Shown here: positions 48,633 to 60,718 of the stretch, one piece after another | How the letters are laid out: each line of letters opens with the position of its first letter | How positions within the stretch are numbered: position 1 is the first letter of the stretch | Source of the DNA: Pelomyxa schiedti | Lineage: Eukaryota > Evosea > Pelobiontida > Pelomyxidae | NCBI GenBank assembly: GCA_020536535.1 | Contig: JAHLWZ010000069.1 | Location: forward strand, 708-61,712 | DNA length: 61,005 nucleotides | Direction of reading: 5' to 3' | Program-made: the position numbers and the translations under genes | Notes under the pieces: model-generated | Told to the model about the DNA's origin: nothing | Databases searched by the model: none | Seen by the model: the letters and a program-made list of their open reading frames with translations, nothing else

Positions 48633-48930
48633 TTAGCTTCTGCAGTTATTGTAAGTGCATTATTGGTATGTATTCCTCTCTGTCTTGCTCAAAGACCATC
48701 ATCATGACAAAAGAAGTTGTAGTGATGTGTACTAAAAAGGGGTGTTTTACCTTTTTGTGTTTTTTTGGCCAAATGTAGGTAAGGAGTAATTGAGACATTT
48801 TGTTGAAAGCCAGATTAGGTCTTACATCAGCGCAACGCAATGTTCGCTGCCACCCACAGTTGAGGGATTAACCCAGTTAGAGTCTCTCTGTTCCTCTTTT
48901 GCTGTTACTGTTTTTTTCGTATCCTTCATT

Positions 48931-50286
48931 ATGGGTGAACTTCCCGCTTTTTTGCGTTTGGTTTTTCCCTTTATGTGTTTTGGCATCTAACTGTGTGGCG
49001 GGTACTGCCGTTTGACAAATCGCCTTACCAGTGGGGGGTTGTTGCGTTCTCCACTTAGGCGGACGCCAGCGGTTTCCTCCACATCAATACACTATTCAAT
49101 CCAGTAAGTAGTGGCTCATTTTTCTCCTTTTTACCTCCTTTTCTTCCGATTCATTCACCACCTAAATTCTTTTGCCAGCAGCTCGTTGCTATTACACTAA
49201 GGGAAACAGGTACACATACATTGGAGAGCCTCCTACCAATTGTTTTGGTGAGGCTGTAGCCCATTGACGCAGAGCCTATGTTATGGTATTTCTATACATA
49301 ATCTCATTGTTGTATACTTTATTCTTGCCGACCCCGGGAAATGATACTTCTCTGTACTATGTGAGAATTTCAGGATAATATAACAGTAGTCAACCTACTG
49401 CAGGTTACGTGTTGCATATGCGGCAATCACGTCCATACTAGTGCATTGATTTGATTTGTGGGGTACCAGGGTATATCCTGTTTCTTTTACCTGCTAAACA
49501 TTAAAGAATGACAGATGGTACCCTAGTGCAATAGTACTACAGTTCAAATCAACTACGAGACCGAATTAAAAACAGAAGATAGCACCTTTGCCGGCATATG
49601 GATTTATGAAGGAATTAAAGAAATTTGAACTACCAAGTTGCCTTGGATACAGTAATCCCTGAATCACACTCACAAGTATCTCTGCATAGTATGCATACTA
49701 GTGTGGAAAGAAGGTACTTTTATAACTCTTATAACAGAAATAAAGGCACAGTAACGATTGCAGTTGTATTTGCAGTGTCCCCCATACATTCATCGTGTCA
49801 AGTGATTGAAATCTGTTATTCGTTCCTGGAAGGTTATCAGCATTTGATCATTTGCATGAAACAAAAACAAAAGAACACACGGTGGCCGATAACAGCACTT
49901 GCACAATGACTCCATGTTGCTTGATGTGAAAAAGAGGCATGCAAATCTCTATTTTCTGGTAATTTTCCACATTTCTTTTTTTAAATGGTTCTAACACGTC
50001 TGTTTATTAGCTCAAACTTTGAAGGCAGTCTCCCATGTAGTAGGGCATTATGGTAATATATAGACTGCCATTTTGCATTATCCATATGCCCTCTGTGCCT
50101 TGTGAGTTTAAGAAAGCATTAACTTTGGTGCCTGACGAAGAAGCCCATTGAAGATATGAGTACCGGAAATTTGGGTACTCTTGGAATCGGTACCGATTCA
50201 AGGACCATTTAATCCTCACACAAGGTGGGGAAACAGTAGTAGAACTTGGTGAATGGAGAGATGCACTACGGGGCTACAATGCGTGA
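48931..50286 (+). CDS. Possible multi-exon gene, unrecognised
   Basis: Exon-like pieces can be chained but not confidently. ATG 48931 gives MGELPAFLRL. An intron ending CCACTTAG leads to ADASGFLHINTLFNP, and another to QLVAITLRETGTHTLESLLP with IVL. A short exon DNITVVNLLQ follows (about 49373-49402). Later pieces are ELKTEDSTFAGIWIYE (about 49560-49605) and, near the end, YEYRKFGYSWNRYRFKDHLI joined across an AG|GTGGGG boundary to GGETVVELGEWRDALRGYNA with TGA at 50284. The last two blocks read like real conserved protein. No family comes to mind. It lies between repeat copies, so it could be a captured or decaying gene. Confidence 0.4.
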
Positions 50287-51093
50287 AGGTCTTCTTGAGG
50301 CTCATACATTTCGTTCAATAGGTATTCTTTATTTCACATGTCAGTCTATTTGGACATCCACTCACCAGGTTTGATGAACTCCAGGGAGGTTGATGAAACC
50401 AGCAATCTCTTTTTGCTGCACAAAGGGCAATAATATTCCACTATCTTCTTGCATGATCTCATTTTGTATACTATTCTTGGGATTCATCTTGGTTACCACT
50501 CACCCAGTCATTCACATCAACTGTGCCAAGTGGAGCACGCCTAGAAAAGCAGCTGCCCCCATTGGATGACCAACTCAACTGTGTTTAAGGAGAGTGACGA
50601 ATAGTGTCTAGTACTCTGTTTCCAGATAGTTAGTTACTCCTAGAAGTACTGGAATATTCGGAACGAAAATACTCAAGCAACGTAAGATCTAACGAAGGAA
50701 TAGTAAAACCAATAACCCAACCTTCAGTCACCACAAAACAGCCAACAAACGCTGCACCCCAACAGCAAAATCCAGTTGCATGGCACACCGGGTGCCGTTT
50801 CGCCTCCGCCGCCGACCACGAGCCGATCGTCACGGTCGGACCACTGGCCGTCGCCCAACCCCTCCAGAGCAATATGTCACGGCGGAATCGGCGCGCGGCC
50901 GGTACCATAAGTCCGGATCGTATACTCTTCCTCCTCGGATAGCCGCAGTTCTTCGCGACCGACTCTCTTGTCAACGTGCCCAAGACGGCGACAGCTTATT
51001 CTTCCGCGTCCGCCTCGTCTGTGTGGTCGACTCCCACAATTGCGAACGTGACGGCCATTATCACCCCCTGTACCCCCCCTCGACACGGCACAA

Positions 51094-51678
51094 GTGGTTC
51101 CCAATGGTGACCTGGACCAGACTCAAAACTCAAGTCAGAATCCAAGTCAGAACCAGGAACAGGACCTGCCCCCTAATTCTGCTTCTGTTATCCTTGGCGC
51201 AGCTTCTAGTACTTCACAGAAGGCTCACTATTCCAGACACTCTCGTTCACAGTCACACGCTCAGTTTGTCATTCAAACCAACCCACTATCTGCTCGCAAC
51301 AATCAGGATTCCCAGTCCGCTTCTGCGGCATTCTGTTCTTCACCCCCGCAGTCACAGGTTTTGCAAATGTCACAATCTGATGACCAACTGACCAAGGCGG
51401 ACGCACACGCCCGCCAGCTTCACCGGTACCACTCAGCAAAGCACACACATCACTCCGCCTCCCCTCCTCCATCAAGTTCATCACACCTACTTCCAGCTGG
51501 ATGCTCCTCGCCTGGCTTTTCATCATCCCCATCTATTCCAATTGTGTCCCAACCTTTATTCACGCCACCTCTTTTGCCCACGGCCGCTACGACGCCACCG
51601 GCATCATCCCCAGTGTACATATCACAAAACCCAAGGACACCAGGATCCGCCACTTCAGCAGCTCAGCATTCTACTTGA
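51094..51678 (+). CDS. Possible Ser/Gln/Pro-rich protein segment
   Basis: An open frame of ~190 codons with biased composition: DQTQNSSQNPSQNQEQD, SQKAHYSRHSRSQSHAQFVI, ASPPPSSSSHLLPAGCSSPG, ending TSAAQHST. Upstream (50780-51090) is G/C-rich and open in several frames, so a 5' exon is likely but cannot be chosen. No domain is visible. Composition alone could arise by chance in GC-rich DNA, so this is tentative. Confidence 0.3.
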   Translation: MVPNGDLDQTQNSSQNPSQNQEQDLPPNSASVILGAASSTSQKAHYSRHSRSQSHAQFVIQTNPLSARNNQDSQSASAAFCSSPPQSQVLQMSQSDDQLTKADAHARQLHRYHSAKHTHHSASPPPSSSSHLLPAGCSSPGFSSSPSIPIVSQPLFTPPLLPTAATTPPASSPVYISQNPRTPGSATSAAQHST

Positions 51679-52020
51679 CCCCGGAATCTTCTATCTGCTC
51701 CTTCACTCAATCCCTCTACCACACCAAAAATCCCAGCCACAATGTCACTTGCAACCAATTCCCCTCCACCAGGGCCACAACAACAGCACCATTTGTACAC
51801 TGACCCCATAAGATCACCTGCTGTGTATTGTATGCGTGAATCTCTTTATTCCCACAATAATTACATGCTGCCAGGGATGCCTCATAGTAAACTCGCTCTG
51901 GCCAAATAATGTGGCTCCACTGTGTTGGAGCTCTGCATGATTGATCCACATCTTATTGTCTGGCTGGTACATCTATTTTTTGGGAATCTGACTGTGATTG
52001 TCAGGGGAACTCCCAGATTA

Positions 52021-52086
52021 TTTTCCGTTGTATACAAATTTTTTCTAAGTCGATTTTTGTTTTCAAAATCCGCCGTGGGGAGTCCC
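52021..52086. repeat. Solo right end of the repeat family
   Basis: The 66 bases match 46301-46366 at all but two positions (ttttccgttgtatacaaatt..., ending cgccgtggggagtccc). It lies about 150 bp upstream of the APC1 start codon. It might be the far end of the element that starts at 46390, or an independent solo remnant. Confidence 0.85.
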
Positions 52087-52235
52087 ACAGTTTGAATGGA
52101 CCGTTTCGAAGGTGCCAACCCAGCAGGGGAATTAAGTTGCCTCTCTCGCTCTTTTTGAAGGAATTCTCGCCCTGCCCTGGGGACTGGGCTTTTAGCCAAG
52201 TATTGTCAGATCTCTTTTCGTTTCGTTGCGTTTCG

Positions 52236-55200
52236 ATGCTGTACTGCGTGAGGTACGAGCCAACGGGGGTAAAGTTCGCACAAAAAGGCGGAAGCGAGGA
52301 CCCCGACGCGTTCCACGGAGTGGTGTTGTCTCCCGACCCGTTTTCATCTGCCGGCGCACATGCCAAAAATCGGGACTCGGCGGGGCCGAGGCACGCGGCC
52401 GGCATTGCTGAAGAAAAAATGCCGCCGGGAACGTGCACTGCGGCACGCGCGGACGACCTGGATCTAGATCTGGAGTTGGAGTCGGAGGTGTGTGGCGTTG
52501 GTGACCTTGTCGTGTGGAGCGTTTCCGGGTGCGTGCGGCGCGTTTGGCATCGTGGCGTCGGATTACCTCCCCCTCTTCCTTGTCAGAGTTCCGCGCAAAT
52601 GTCTCTTTCAGATCGGGCACCAGCAGCCCGTGAAGGTTCAACGACCACTGAAAGTCGCAGTGTGGATCGCTGCGGCGTCAGTGCCAGTGATGCGCACGGA
52701 ACATATAAAACCACGCGCACAACTGCCACTGACAGCCAGATTGGTGGCGACGTTAGCATGGTGGCTGGAGATGAGCAGAGGACCACTACGGAGATAATTG
52801 GAGCAAAGGGAATGACATCAAAGGGGCGTAGATTTGCTGAGACAGCTGTGTGGTGCCGCTTTGGGAGGTACATTGGGACCAGCGGGCATGGCTGTGAAGG
52901 GGATGGGTGTGTTGATTCTATGTGGTTATGTGTTTTGAGTGGGGATAGATTGAGTCTTTTCTCTACTGATTCAGAGGTATTACTCCCATTTCAAATCTGG
53001 AATCTCAATTCCAAAAAGGATCAGGAAATTAAATTTAATACTGGATCGTTTTGTGCCATATATGCAACTGTGTTCGGTTTGTTGGCCTACAGGAATCCTG
53101 TAGAGTCGCTTTGCTACACTTACCCACCTGCATTTGTGAAAAATAAGCCTTCCACAATTCTTTTTGCTTTAGTGCATCCTCTGCGAGCACTTTCTCCTGT
53201 GGCTTTTCAAACAAACAGAGGTGTTCACTTTTTTTTTTGTTCATTTACTGTTCTGACCACAAAAAGATGACCCACAGGTTCTTACTGATACTTCCAAGGT
53301 AAAGATTCTTTTTTTCCTCTCTCTTGAAATTGGGTTTAGAGAGTTGTGTGGGCCTCAAGAAACTGGCCACTCATCTTGTTGTATGACAAAGTAGCACAAC
53401 TTCATACTCTACATATACTATCGCACAAGCAACCCCCACTGTTTTCTAGTCACTGTGTAAGTAACATCTTCACTGTTGTAGGCTAACCTCTTTTAGCCTG
53501 AAGTATTGATCAGTGATGTAATTTGGCAGGATCAAATTAAATCTTCTGAGGAAGCTGTTTCTGTATTTTCTGGAGCACCAAGTATGTGCCAAAATCCTCG
53601 AATTTACGTACTTCGGTTCGTTCCTCTTAGCCGCACCTCTTTTCCTCACAACTTTTTTTTTCCCAGACAAGGGGGAGAATTAGCAGTACTTTCCATAGAC
53701 TTAGAAAAAAGAGCATCCACTTTGGTTTGACAATATATTTGTGAATGACGATGCTCATTATTGAATTACCAGCTATTTTCTTTTTCTGCAATCAGCCAAG
53801 CCACTTGCCTCAGTCCTCCATATTTTTTGCCCTCCCCTCTTCTCATCATGGTATCATCAGACAATATTTTGTCTGCATACATTGGTATTGCTTTTACCGT
53901 CACAAGCTTTTTCTAACTCACTCAAGAGGGAAAAAAAGTGTTTGACTCTCCACTCCTGACTCCCAGAGAAGTAATTACTTATATCAAAGGCAGTAGTACA
54001 TCATGTTGGTTTTCATTTGAGACTGCCTGTCAAAGCCTTTATACTTGTTGCTTAAGGTATATCGCCTCCCTGACAATTTTCTTTTTGGTGATTGTTCTCT
54101 TTTATGATGGTGTTTTTTCACAGGGTATCCCCTGCACTCTCTTTAACCAGAGAGTGTTTTTCTGCAATAAGCTGTGTACTTCCTTTGGATTGTCTCTTGA
54201 CGCTATTTGCTACCTACATATCCCATTTGCACCCAGGATCGGATGTGCTTGATGTCACCAGAAACGACTGGTCTCCAGAGTGGAGAGCCTTTTTCAAACT
54301 CATGACGATACCAAATACCCGAGAGCTAGTGTGTCAAAGTAGAAACAGCCCCACTCAAGCATGTGATGACACCAGTTGGGAAGAGTTGATTTCCAGTGAT
54401 TACCATCACTCTCGAATACATAGACCCGAAGTGGAGGGTATTATGCAATTATGCACCTCCCTTCAAGTGGAAGGTTCACAGGGTATATTTCCAACAAACA
54501 TATCTGAAGAAGTCCGGGCAATCAAACGGTATGCAAAGGGGCACTGTTGAGGCACCTTAATTCTTTCTAGATCTCACAGTTCTTCTATTTCATTGGCCTT
54601 ACACCTTTTGTTTGAAAACTACCGACTTAATGTGTTGGCCTGCAAGGACCTCGCTCACCTATCTGAGTTACTTTTCCATCTTTGTACGCCTACTTATGGA
54701 AAAAAAACCTGTCTAATCAACTCAAGCTGTGGACGAAGGAAACGGAAGATATGCTGCCCATTACAAGCGCCTCCAACCTTTATGCTCATACAGAACACCC
54801 CTTCTTGTTTGTTGTGTCCAATCAAGGGAAAAAGTAACTTTTCCCTAGGATTATACCAGGGGGGATGACCCACCAGACATTTTTGAATGGCTTCGTAGCT
54901 GCCTTCAATGCAGGTTTGTGGTTCTGTCTTTCATTTTACATATTTAAATCTTCAGGGTCGATCCTGCTCCTTTCCCTCAACTTAAGGGATCTAGTCCTTG
55001 TACTATGACAGATAAAGTTTGTTCTGTTTTCTTGAAGCTACGGAAGTGGTGAGTTTCAGTTTATTACATTTTTTTCTAAAAAAACCAAAAAACCCAGTCA
55101 AACTGCTGACCCAATAGGATGGGTGGAGGTTGTGAGACACCTCTCTAGGCTTCATTTCAGTGTTGATGACCTTCACAACTTGCCCTTTTGTTTTTCTTTG

Positions 55201-58200
55201 CCTATTCTCACGGCTTGTTCCATGTGCAGGTATGTCCCTTCCATTGTTAGGTGAGGTTAACTCCTAAAGTGCAGTGCTAACCCTCCAGTGGGCTTGGCCA
55301 CAAGTACCTACGATATAATTGACCGCTCAGATCTTTCAGTACAAAACTTTTGTAAGACTCAGGCTTCTTCTTTTTTTTTTTTTTTCTTTTTTAAAACTTG
55401 AGGAAGATATTTCCAAAACAACATCGGTGGAAGCCCCATGGTTGAAAATAGATGTACAGCACAGTGACCCAAGCGAAACAAGCAGTGCACAGCCTGAAAA
55501 ATCAAATGACTTTTCCCATGAATATGACCCAGTTTCATCTTTACTTTTCCCAGATGATCTGCGTCTACAGGTACTTGTTATATTTATACCATATTAATAT
55601 AACTTCATCTTCCAGGAAGTGTGCAACTTGTTGCAGTCCAGTTCAAGAGTTCCAATCAATGATTCCCAAGTACCCTTCCATCACATATCTGATGAAGTCA
55701 TTTTGAGATAAGGTTATTTAGGCTGAAGGTGAATCTGACCAAGGTTTCCTCCTCAAACAGCAAGTATTTCACTTCCAGTCTTTTTGTCACTTACTTTACG
55801 CTCTGTAGAAACAATTGGAGTTAGTTCTATCTCGTACTTGTTCTCTTAGTGTATGAATACCTTAGTAGCTTTCTCTGAAGATGGTAAAAAACACCAGGTT
55901 GGACGTGGTGCCTTTGTCCTATCTACAAGTAATTCAGCTAAAACGGAGGACACGACACTATTTCCCCCTCTCCAACTTAATGGTGTTGATCCCACCTCCC
56001 ACCAAGTAAGTGTATTTGTCTCATTTATGTGTCTCAATGCCACAAGGTAACACTTTCCACTCAACATGATGTATCATGGCCCAATTTTCACAATGGCGTT
56101 GCATATGGACTTAAGTTCAAAAGAAGTAACTCACCCAACCTCTATTTCTGTTGATACATATCCAGGGTGTAGTCATTTCAGCAATACTAAGCTACTTGGC
56201 ACACGTCCTCACACATTAAGTGATACTCACGCAGGCTTTTTATATGGGCTTGGTAAGATTCCACTGATGGGATCTATGTTTATCTATTGCAGGGTTACAA
56301 GGAAATCTTGCCCTATCACTTGTAAGTGTATCTGAGTTTTTGAAGGGCTGCCACTACCTCACCATAATCGCCATACTGCTGGGTCTTTCTGTGTCCAAGG
56401 TTGCCTCCATTTCAGTTGATCTATCGTGACTTTACTAGATTGGTAGTATGGATAATGATGTATTTAGGGCTCTGTCACTCCACCTCCCTTTCTCCCAAGA
56501 GCATTCAACCCAGAATGTCCTTGTGCAAGCTTCAGCACTAATTGGGGTAAGACCCAACCACAACAGAAATCCACCTTTTGCTACCCCCCTTTTTTTTTGT
56601 TGTAACAAAAAAAGGTTGGATTACTCTACCTCGGGTCAGGTAACAGTATTGTGGGATCCCTGCTGCTACAACAACTCGATCAGCTCCCACCTACAGTCCA
56701 TCCAACACAGCGAGAGATGTGGCACCTTACAGCGGGTATTGTTGCAAGTTGGCTTCGATTCTTGAATGACTTAGCCAGGGATGGCATATGGACTGGCCAT
56801 GCTTGGACTTGGCAATACCCTTCCAAACACACAAAGTGAAAGTGAACATCCTCACATTAAAATACTGCGGAAAAGGCTTTCAACACAGCGTTATAACCAT
56901 GATCCGGCGAACTCTCTTGAGTGCAATATCAGTAGCAATGTAACGCAAACCTACAAGTATTGTTACCAACGAAAATGCAGGCCTCTTATTCTGGATCTGT
57001 GTTCGCTCTTGGTCTAATGTTTTTAAAAACTAACAATGTCCAAATAGCCTCATTATTGCAGGTTTGACATTTTTTCTCACTTATGCTTTTATAATGTAGA
57101 CTCGTGTCTAGGTGCAAAGCACAGTTGCACTGCAAAGTTTTCGCCCTGACCTTTTATTTATTACTGTCTTAATGCATTCTCTTATCCTTTGGGACACTAT
57201 TCAGGTAAAACATGTTTCCTTTGTGATGGCGTTTAGTCTTGATAAGGCTTCAACCACCTGGGTCAATTCTCATGTGCCAGATGGTCCCTCCCTTGTACAA
57301 CCACGCCACTTCATAGTTGCGGGGCGTTGCTTGGCCCTGGCTCTTAAGTAAGTTCCATTTGCAACATGAAGATGTAAACCTGGGAAAGGTACGCCGGTAC
57401 AGGACTCCAAGTAATCAAATCTCTCCTACTTTCACAACTGGAAGTGATGAACGCGGACTTTAAATCTTTTCCAAATGAGTCTCCCTTCCTGCATAACGTT
57501 TGCCTAAATATGCTCTTAATTGTAAGAATTCCTTCTATTTATATGTGGTGATTCTATTTAGAGTTTGGCAATATTAATGGCTGGAACCGGTGATCTCGAA
57601 ACCCTGAGGCATTTGCGAATTTTTCATGCCAAGGTTGTCCTTTTATTCTCCCACTTGGAAATTCTAATGCTGGTCGTCAAGATTTCTGAAGATGTTACTT
57701 ATGGTGATCACATGGCTAGGTTGAGCTTGTCTTTCCAATGACCACCTACTGACTGTACCCAAGGCACTTAGCCCTAGGATTCCTCTTTTTGGGTGGTGGA
57801 AAGTTTAATCTCTCAACCTCTTGCCCTTCAGTTGCTGGTACACCGATACTTTTTAATCTATTGTTCAACTGACAAGTGAAGCCATTGTTTGCGCCCTTTA
57901 TCCAATCTTTCCAAGCCAGCCCAACGACAACACCTACCACCTTCAGGCTCTTCGGTACGAACTGTTTTTTCTCATTTCAACTGAAGTTTTTTTTAAGGCA
58001 TTTATATGTTATTGCATCAGAGTCACGATGCATTATCCCGTGTGATGTGGAAACTAAGCGAGTCTGTTCAGCCATGGTTCGTGTTACTCTGAAGCCATGT
58101 CATCTCAATGACAATCAAGGTATTTTCTCAAAGGGTATTTCATTACCAACTCTCCTGCTCCCCTTCACAGATTCTACTGTCTTGTTGCGTGGACCCTGCC

Positions 58201-59314
58201 ATCTTCCAGAATTCTCACTCATCACCAAGATTGATGTCACATCGTCTGTCATATATTTTTTTTTATTTTTACTAACTTGTCGTAAAGAGAAGGCTACTGG
58301 GGGCATTGTCTATGCCCCTCACCCCAAGAACCTGAAGGTTATAAGCGGTTCGGTTTGATTGATATAGGAGACGGCCTCCTTCTTTACCTAAAAAGGCACG
58401 CCGGAATGATCGCGGCGGAGCCTCCTAACAGTTTTTCCCATATATTCACATCGAGAATTAATTTCACCTTTAGAATATTCCAGTCTTACATTGCACGCCC
58501 TTGATGCAGATAAGGAAGCCTCTTGGCTTAAGTACTCCACTCTTCTTCATTCTTGCTTTCACATATGCCCCAGGTCTGCATCAGGAATGGATATTTGCAT
58601 TCGAAAATTCATTTCAGTATGCGTTAAGTCGCAGACTAAGACTCATAGTGGTAGGAGTGGTATATTCACTGTTACCAACAAGTAATAGCGCAGTAATCTT
58701 GTTAGATGTCATTCGCAAGTTGATGACTACCTCTGTACATGATCAAAGATTGCACCTTCTAAATTTCTATGCACACTTGTGGGTTTGTGTGAACAATCCC
58801 ACGACAACAACACCGCAAGATTTGCTTGAAATCTCATTCATACATTTTCTCAGCAAAGCTTACCCCATTCTCCTAGGCATGCTTTCTTTCCTTGGTCTTA
58901 GTCAAACATACCATAACTTTCTACCGAACAGGCACTTTGGACAAAGGATTTTTACGGTGGGCCTATTCGGCACTCCAGACCAGCTTGCCCCTAGAACGAA
59001 GCAGCTTCGAAGCCTACATTTCCGGCGTCAGTACCAGCCACGCCCCAGCCAGCGACCTGCGGCTCTCCCAGTTCCTAGCACTTCACAACGCCCCTCCACT
59101 TTCCGTTCTGCGTAGGATTCACCAAGTCCTCACCACCACTGCACCCCCACCTTCAACACAACAAATTCCATCACCATCACCACCAACATCACATCATCAG
59201 CCTATCTTGACGGCCGTCACCACGGCACTCCCCAAGACACTCGTGCTTATGTCAGAGTTCCCCAACCTCGACGCCGAGCTGCTCGCTGAGCTGTGCCAGA
59301 TCTACTGCACCTAA
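52236..59314 (+). CDS. APC1: Anaphase-promoting complex subunit 1
   Basis: Largest scaffold subunit of the APC/C ubiquitin ligase, which drives mitotic exit. I chose ATG 52236 (MLYCVRYEPTGVKFAQ). The open frame extends upstream into the repeat, so a later ATG is possible. Collinear blocks: ESEVCGVGDLVVWSVSGCVR, FAETAVWCRFGRYI, VLLPFQIWNLNSKK (N-terminal WD-like part), DDTSWEELISSDYHHSRIHR (54380), ALHLLFENYRLNVLACKDLA (54600), then PC repeats (HLTAGIVASWLRFL; IWTGHAWTWQYP region), LQSFRPDLLFITVLMHSLIL with WDTIQ (57130), FIVAGRCLALALK, ILMAGTGDLETLRHLRIFHA (57580), HLYVIASESRCIIPCDV (58000), STVLLRGPCHLPEFSLITKI, and a C-terminus ending LDAELLAELCQIYCT. About twenty introns. The family's order is complete. 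A poly-Ser/Pro segment before the end (59140-59200) is low complexity. Confidence 0.9.
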
Positions 59315-59420
59315 CGGTTCGCGCACATTTCGCCAAATCAAAGATGCCGACTTGAGAGCACATTTACTTTTTTTTCCGACACAGAAGGAAGTGGTTTGAT
59401 TTGGTGTGTGGGTGACGACG

Positions 59421-60342
59421 ATGGCAGCAACACACGCGGCGGAACACACTCCGGAAGCCCCAGAGTACAGCCTCACGATACACAGAGGAATGGGACTGAG
59501 GGCAATGGACGTTGGAGGAGTCTCCGACCCGTAGTGTCATTTTTAGTTCACTTATGTTTTACTTACTTTTACTCTTCCTTTTTTTTTAATGGTTGCAGGT
59601 ATGTGAAAATTGTGAGGAAAGGTGGGAAGACCAAGACTACGAAAGCGATGAAGGCTACTGTAGACCCGGTGTGGAATGAGGAGTTCACTATAAAGGACAC
59701 ATCAGTAACTCTAGAAGTTTGGGACAGGGATTCTGTAAGTGGCTTTTTTTTTGTCTTGGAAGTTTTCCTTAATCCCAAAAGGTCACATCAGACGATTTCA
59801 TGGATAAGATTGTCATCAACCTGGAGGCACTTTGTGATGGCACAGAACACAGACTTGGCTTAGGTAAAGGAGCCATTTTTGTAACTGTGCGAAGGAAGGA
59901 TAGCCGGGCCAAAACACATCATTGGAAGGGATACTGGCAGGTATCGAGGGATATACTAATTGGCCTAATCATATACCTGGACTAAGTAGCGGAAATAACC
60001 TTACTTTACAACAGTGGAATACCATGAAGTGTGACATGGACTTCTCTGTTACATTCACAGAGGATGGCAGAATTGAGGGAAGCGGGGAAGATAGTGCCAG
60101 TGGAAGGTTTACTTGGTCTGGAACATATAATGCCGATAACGAGGTGGTCATGACAAAGACCTTCCAAAGTGAAACAGCGGGAGTAAGGTACTGGCTCACA
60201 CTCTGTTGTGCTACTGGAAGGACTAAAATCTTTGTATTGTAGAATTTTCAAGGGAAGACTGGACGCCAAACACAAAGTTATGGATGGAACCTGGACCAAC
60301 CCAGCAAATGGCAACGAGGGCCCCTTTCACCTGAAGGATTGA
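59421..60342 (+). CDS. C2-domain protein with C-terminal beta-barrel-like domain
   Basis: C2 domains bind phospholipids, often with Ca2+. ATG 59421 gives MAATHAAEHTPEAPEYSLTI, then HRGMGLRAMDVGGVSDP. Spliced exon 2 reads YVKIVRKGGKTKTTKAMKAT, VDPVWNEEFTIKD, SVTLEVWDRDS. This is a complete C2 core with the Ca2+-loop aspartates at VSDP and WDRD. Exon 3 continues DDFMDKIVINLEAL and GAIFVTVRRKD. The C-terminal half (MKCDMDFSVTFTEDGRIEGS, DSASGRFTWSGTYNADNEVV, then RIFKGRLDAKHKVMDGTWTN ending GPFHLKD) has the alternating G-W pattern of a lipocalin- or avidin-like barrel. Length about 255 residues. No signal peptide. Probably a peripheral membrane protein; the ligand of the second domain is unknown. 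Confidence 0.82.
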
Positions 60343-60718
60343 ACCAAAAAAATTTTCTGTCTTACAGAATACACACTACCCGGTCTTGGGTGTTACCGCC
60401 CAGAGGCCAACTCTCGAATTTCGTTTCGACTTCGACACCCACAAGAAGAAGAAAAAAGTACAAACAACAAGGGCTTGTTGGGGGATTTGGTTGGCTCATT
60501 GCCTTGGAGATCAAAGTGGCTCCTGGGATCATCAGTGGCAGAGAGAACAACAGCAACGGATTGATGGAACATGAACATGAGCATAATGGCCTTGGCTGAT
60601 GGTGATGGTGATGTGTTGTTGCATGGAACCGAGTGGGGCTCTCGGAACCAATGCCCGCAACCCCGGGCCCCCACGGCCGACTGACACAAACCCAACAGGG
60701 GGATAATCGTCATCATCT
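60343..60718. other. Intergenic gap between converging genes
   Basis: I see no gene. The small open frames are short and carry no motifs. Confidence 0.5.

Noticed and set aside
50630-50983. Minus-strand 117-codon frame in GC-rich DNA
   Set aside because: Open in several frames at once because of base composition; no protein-like pattern.
52092-52235. APC1 starting at 52092
   Set aside because: The frame is open, but that part directly follows the repeat end and has no conserved content. The first plausible start is 52236, and even that is tentative.
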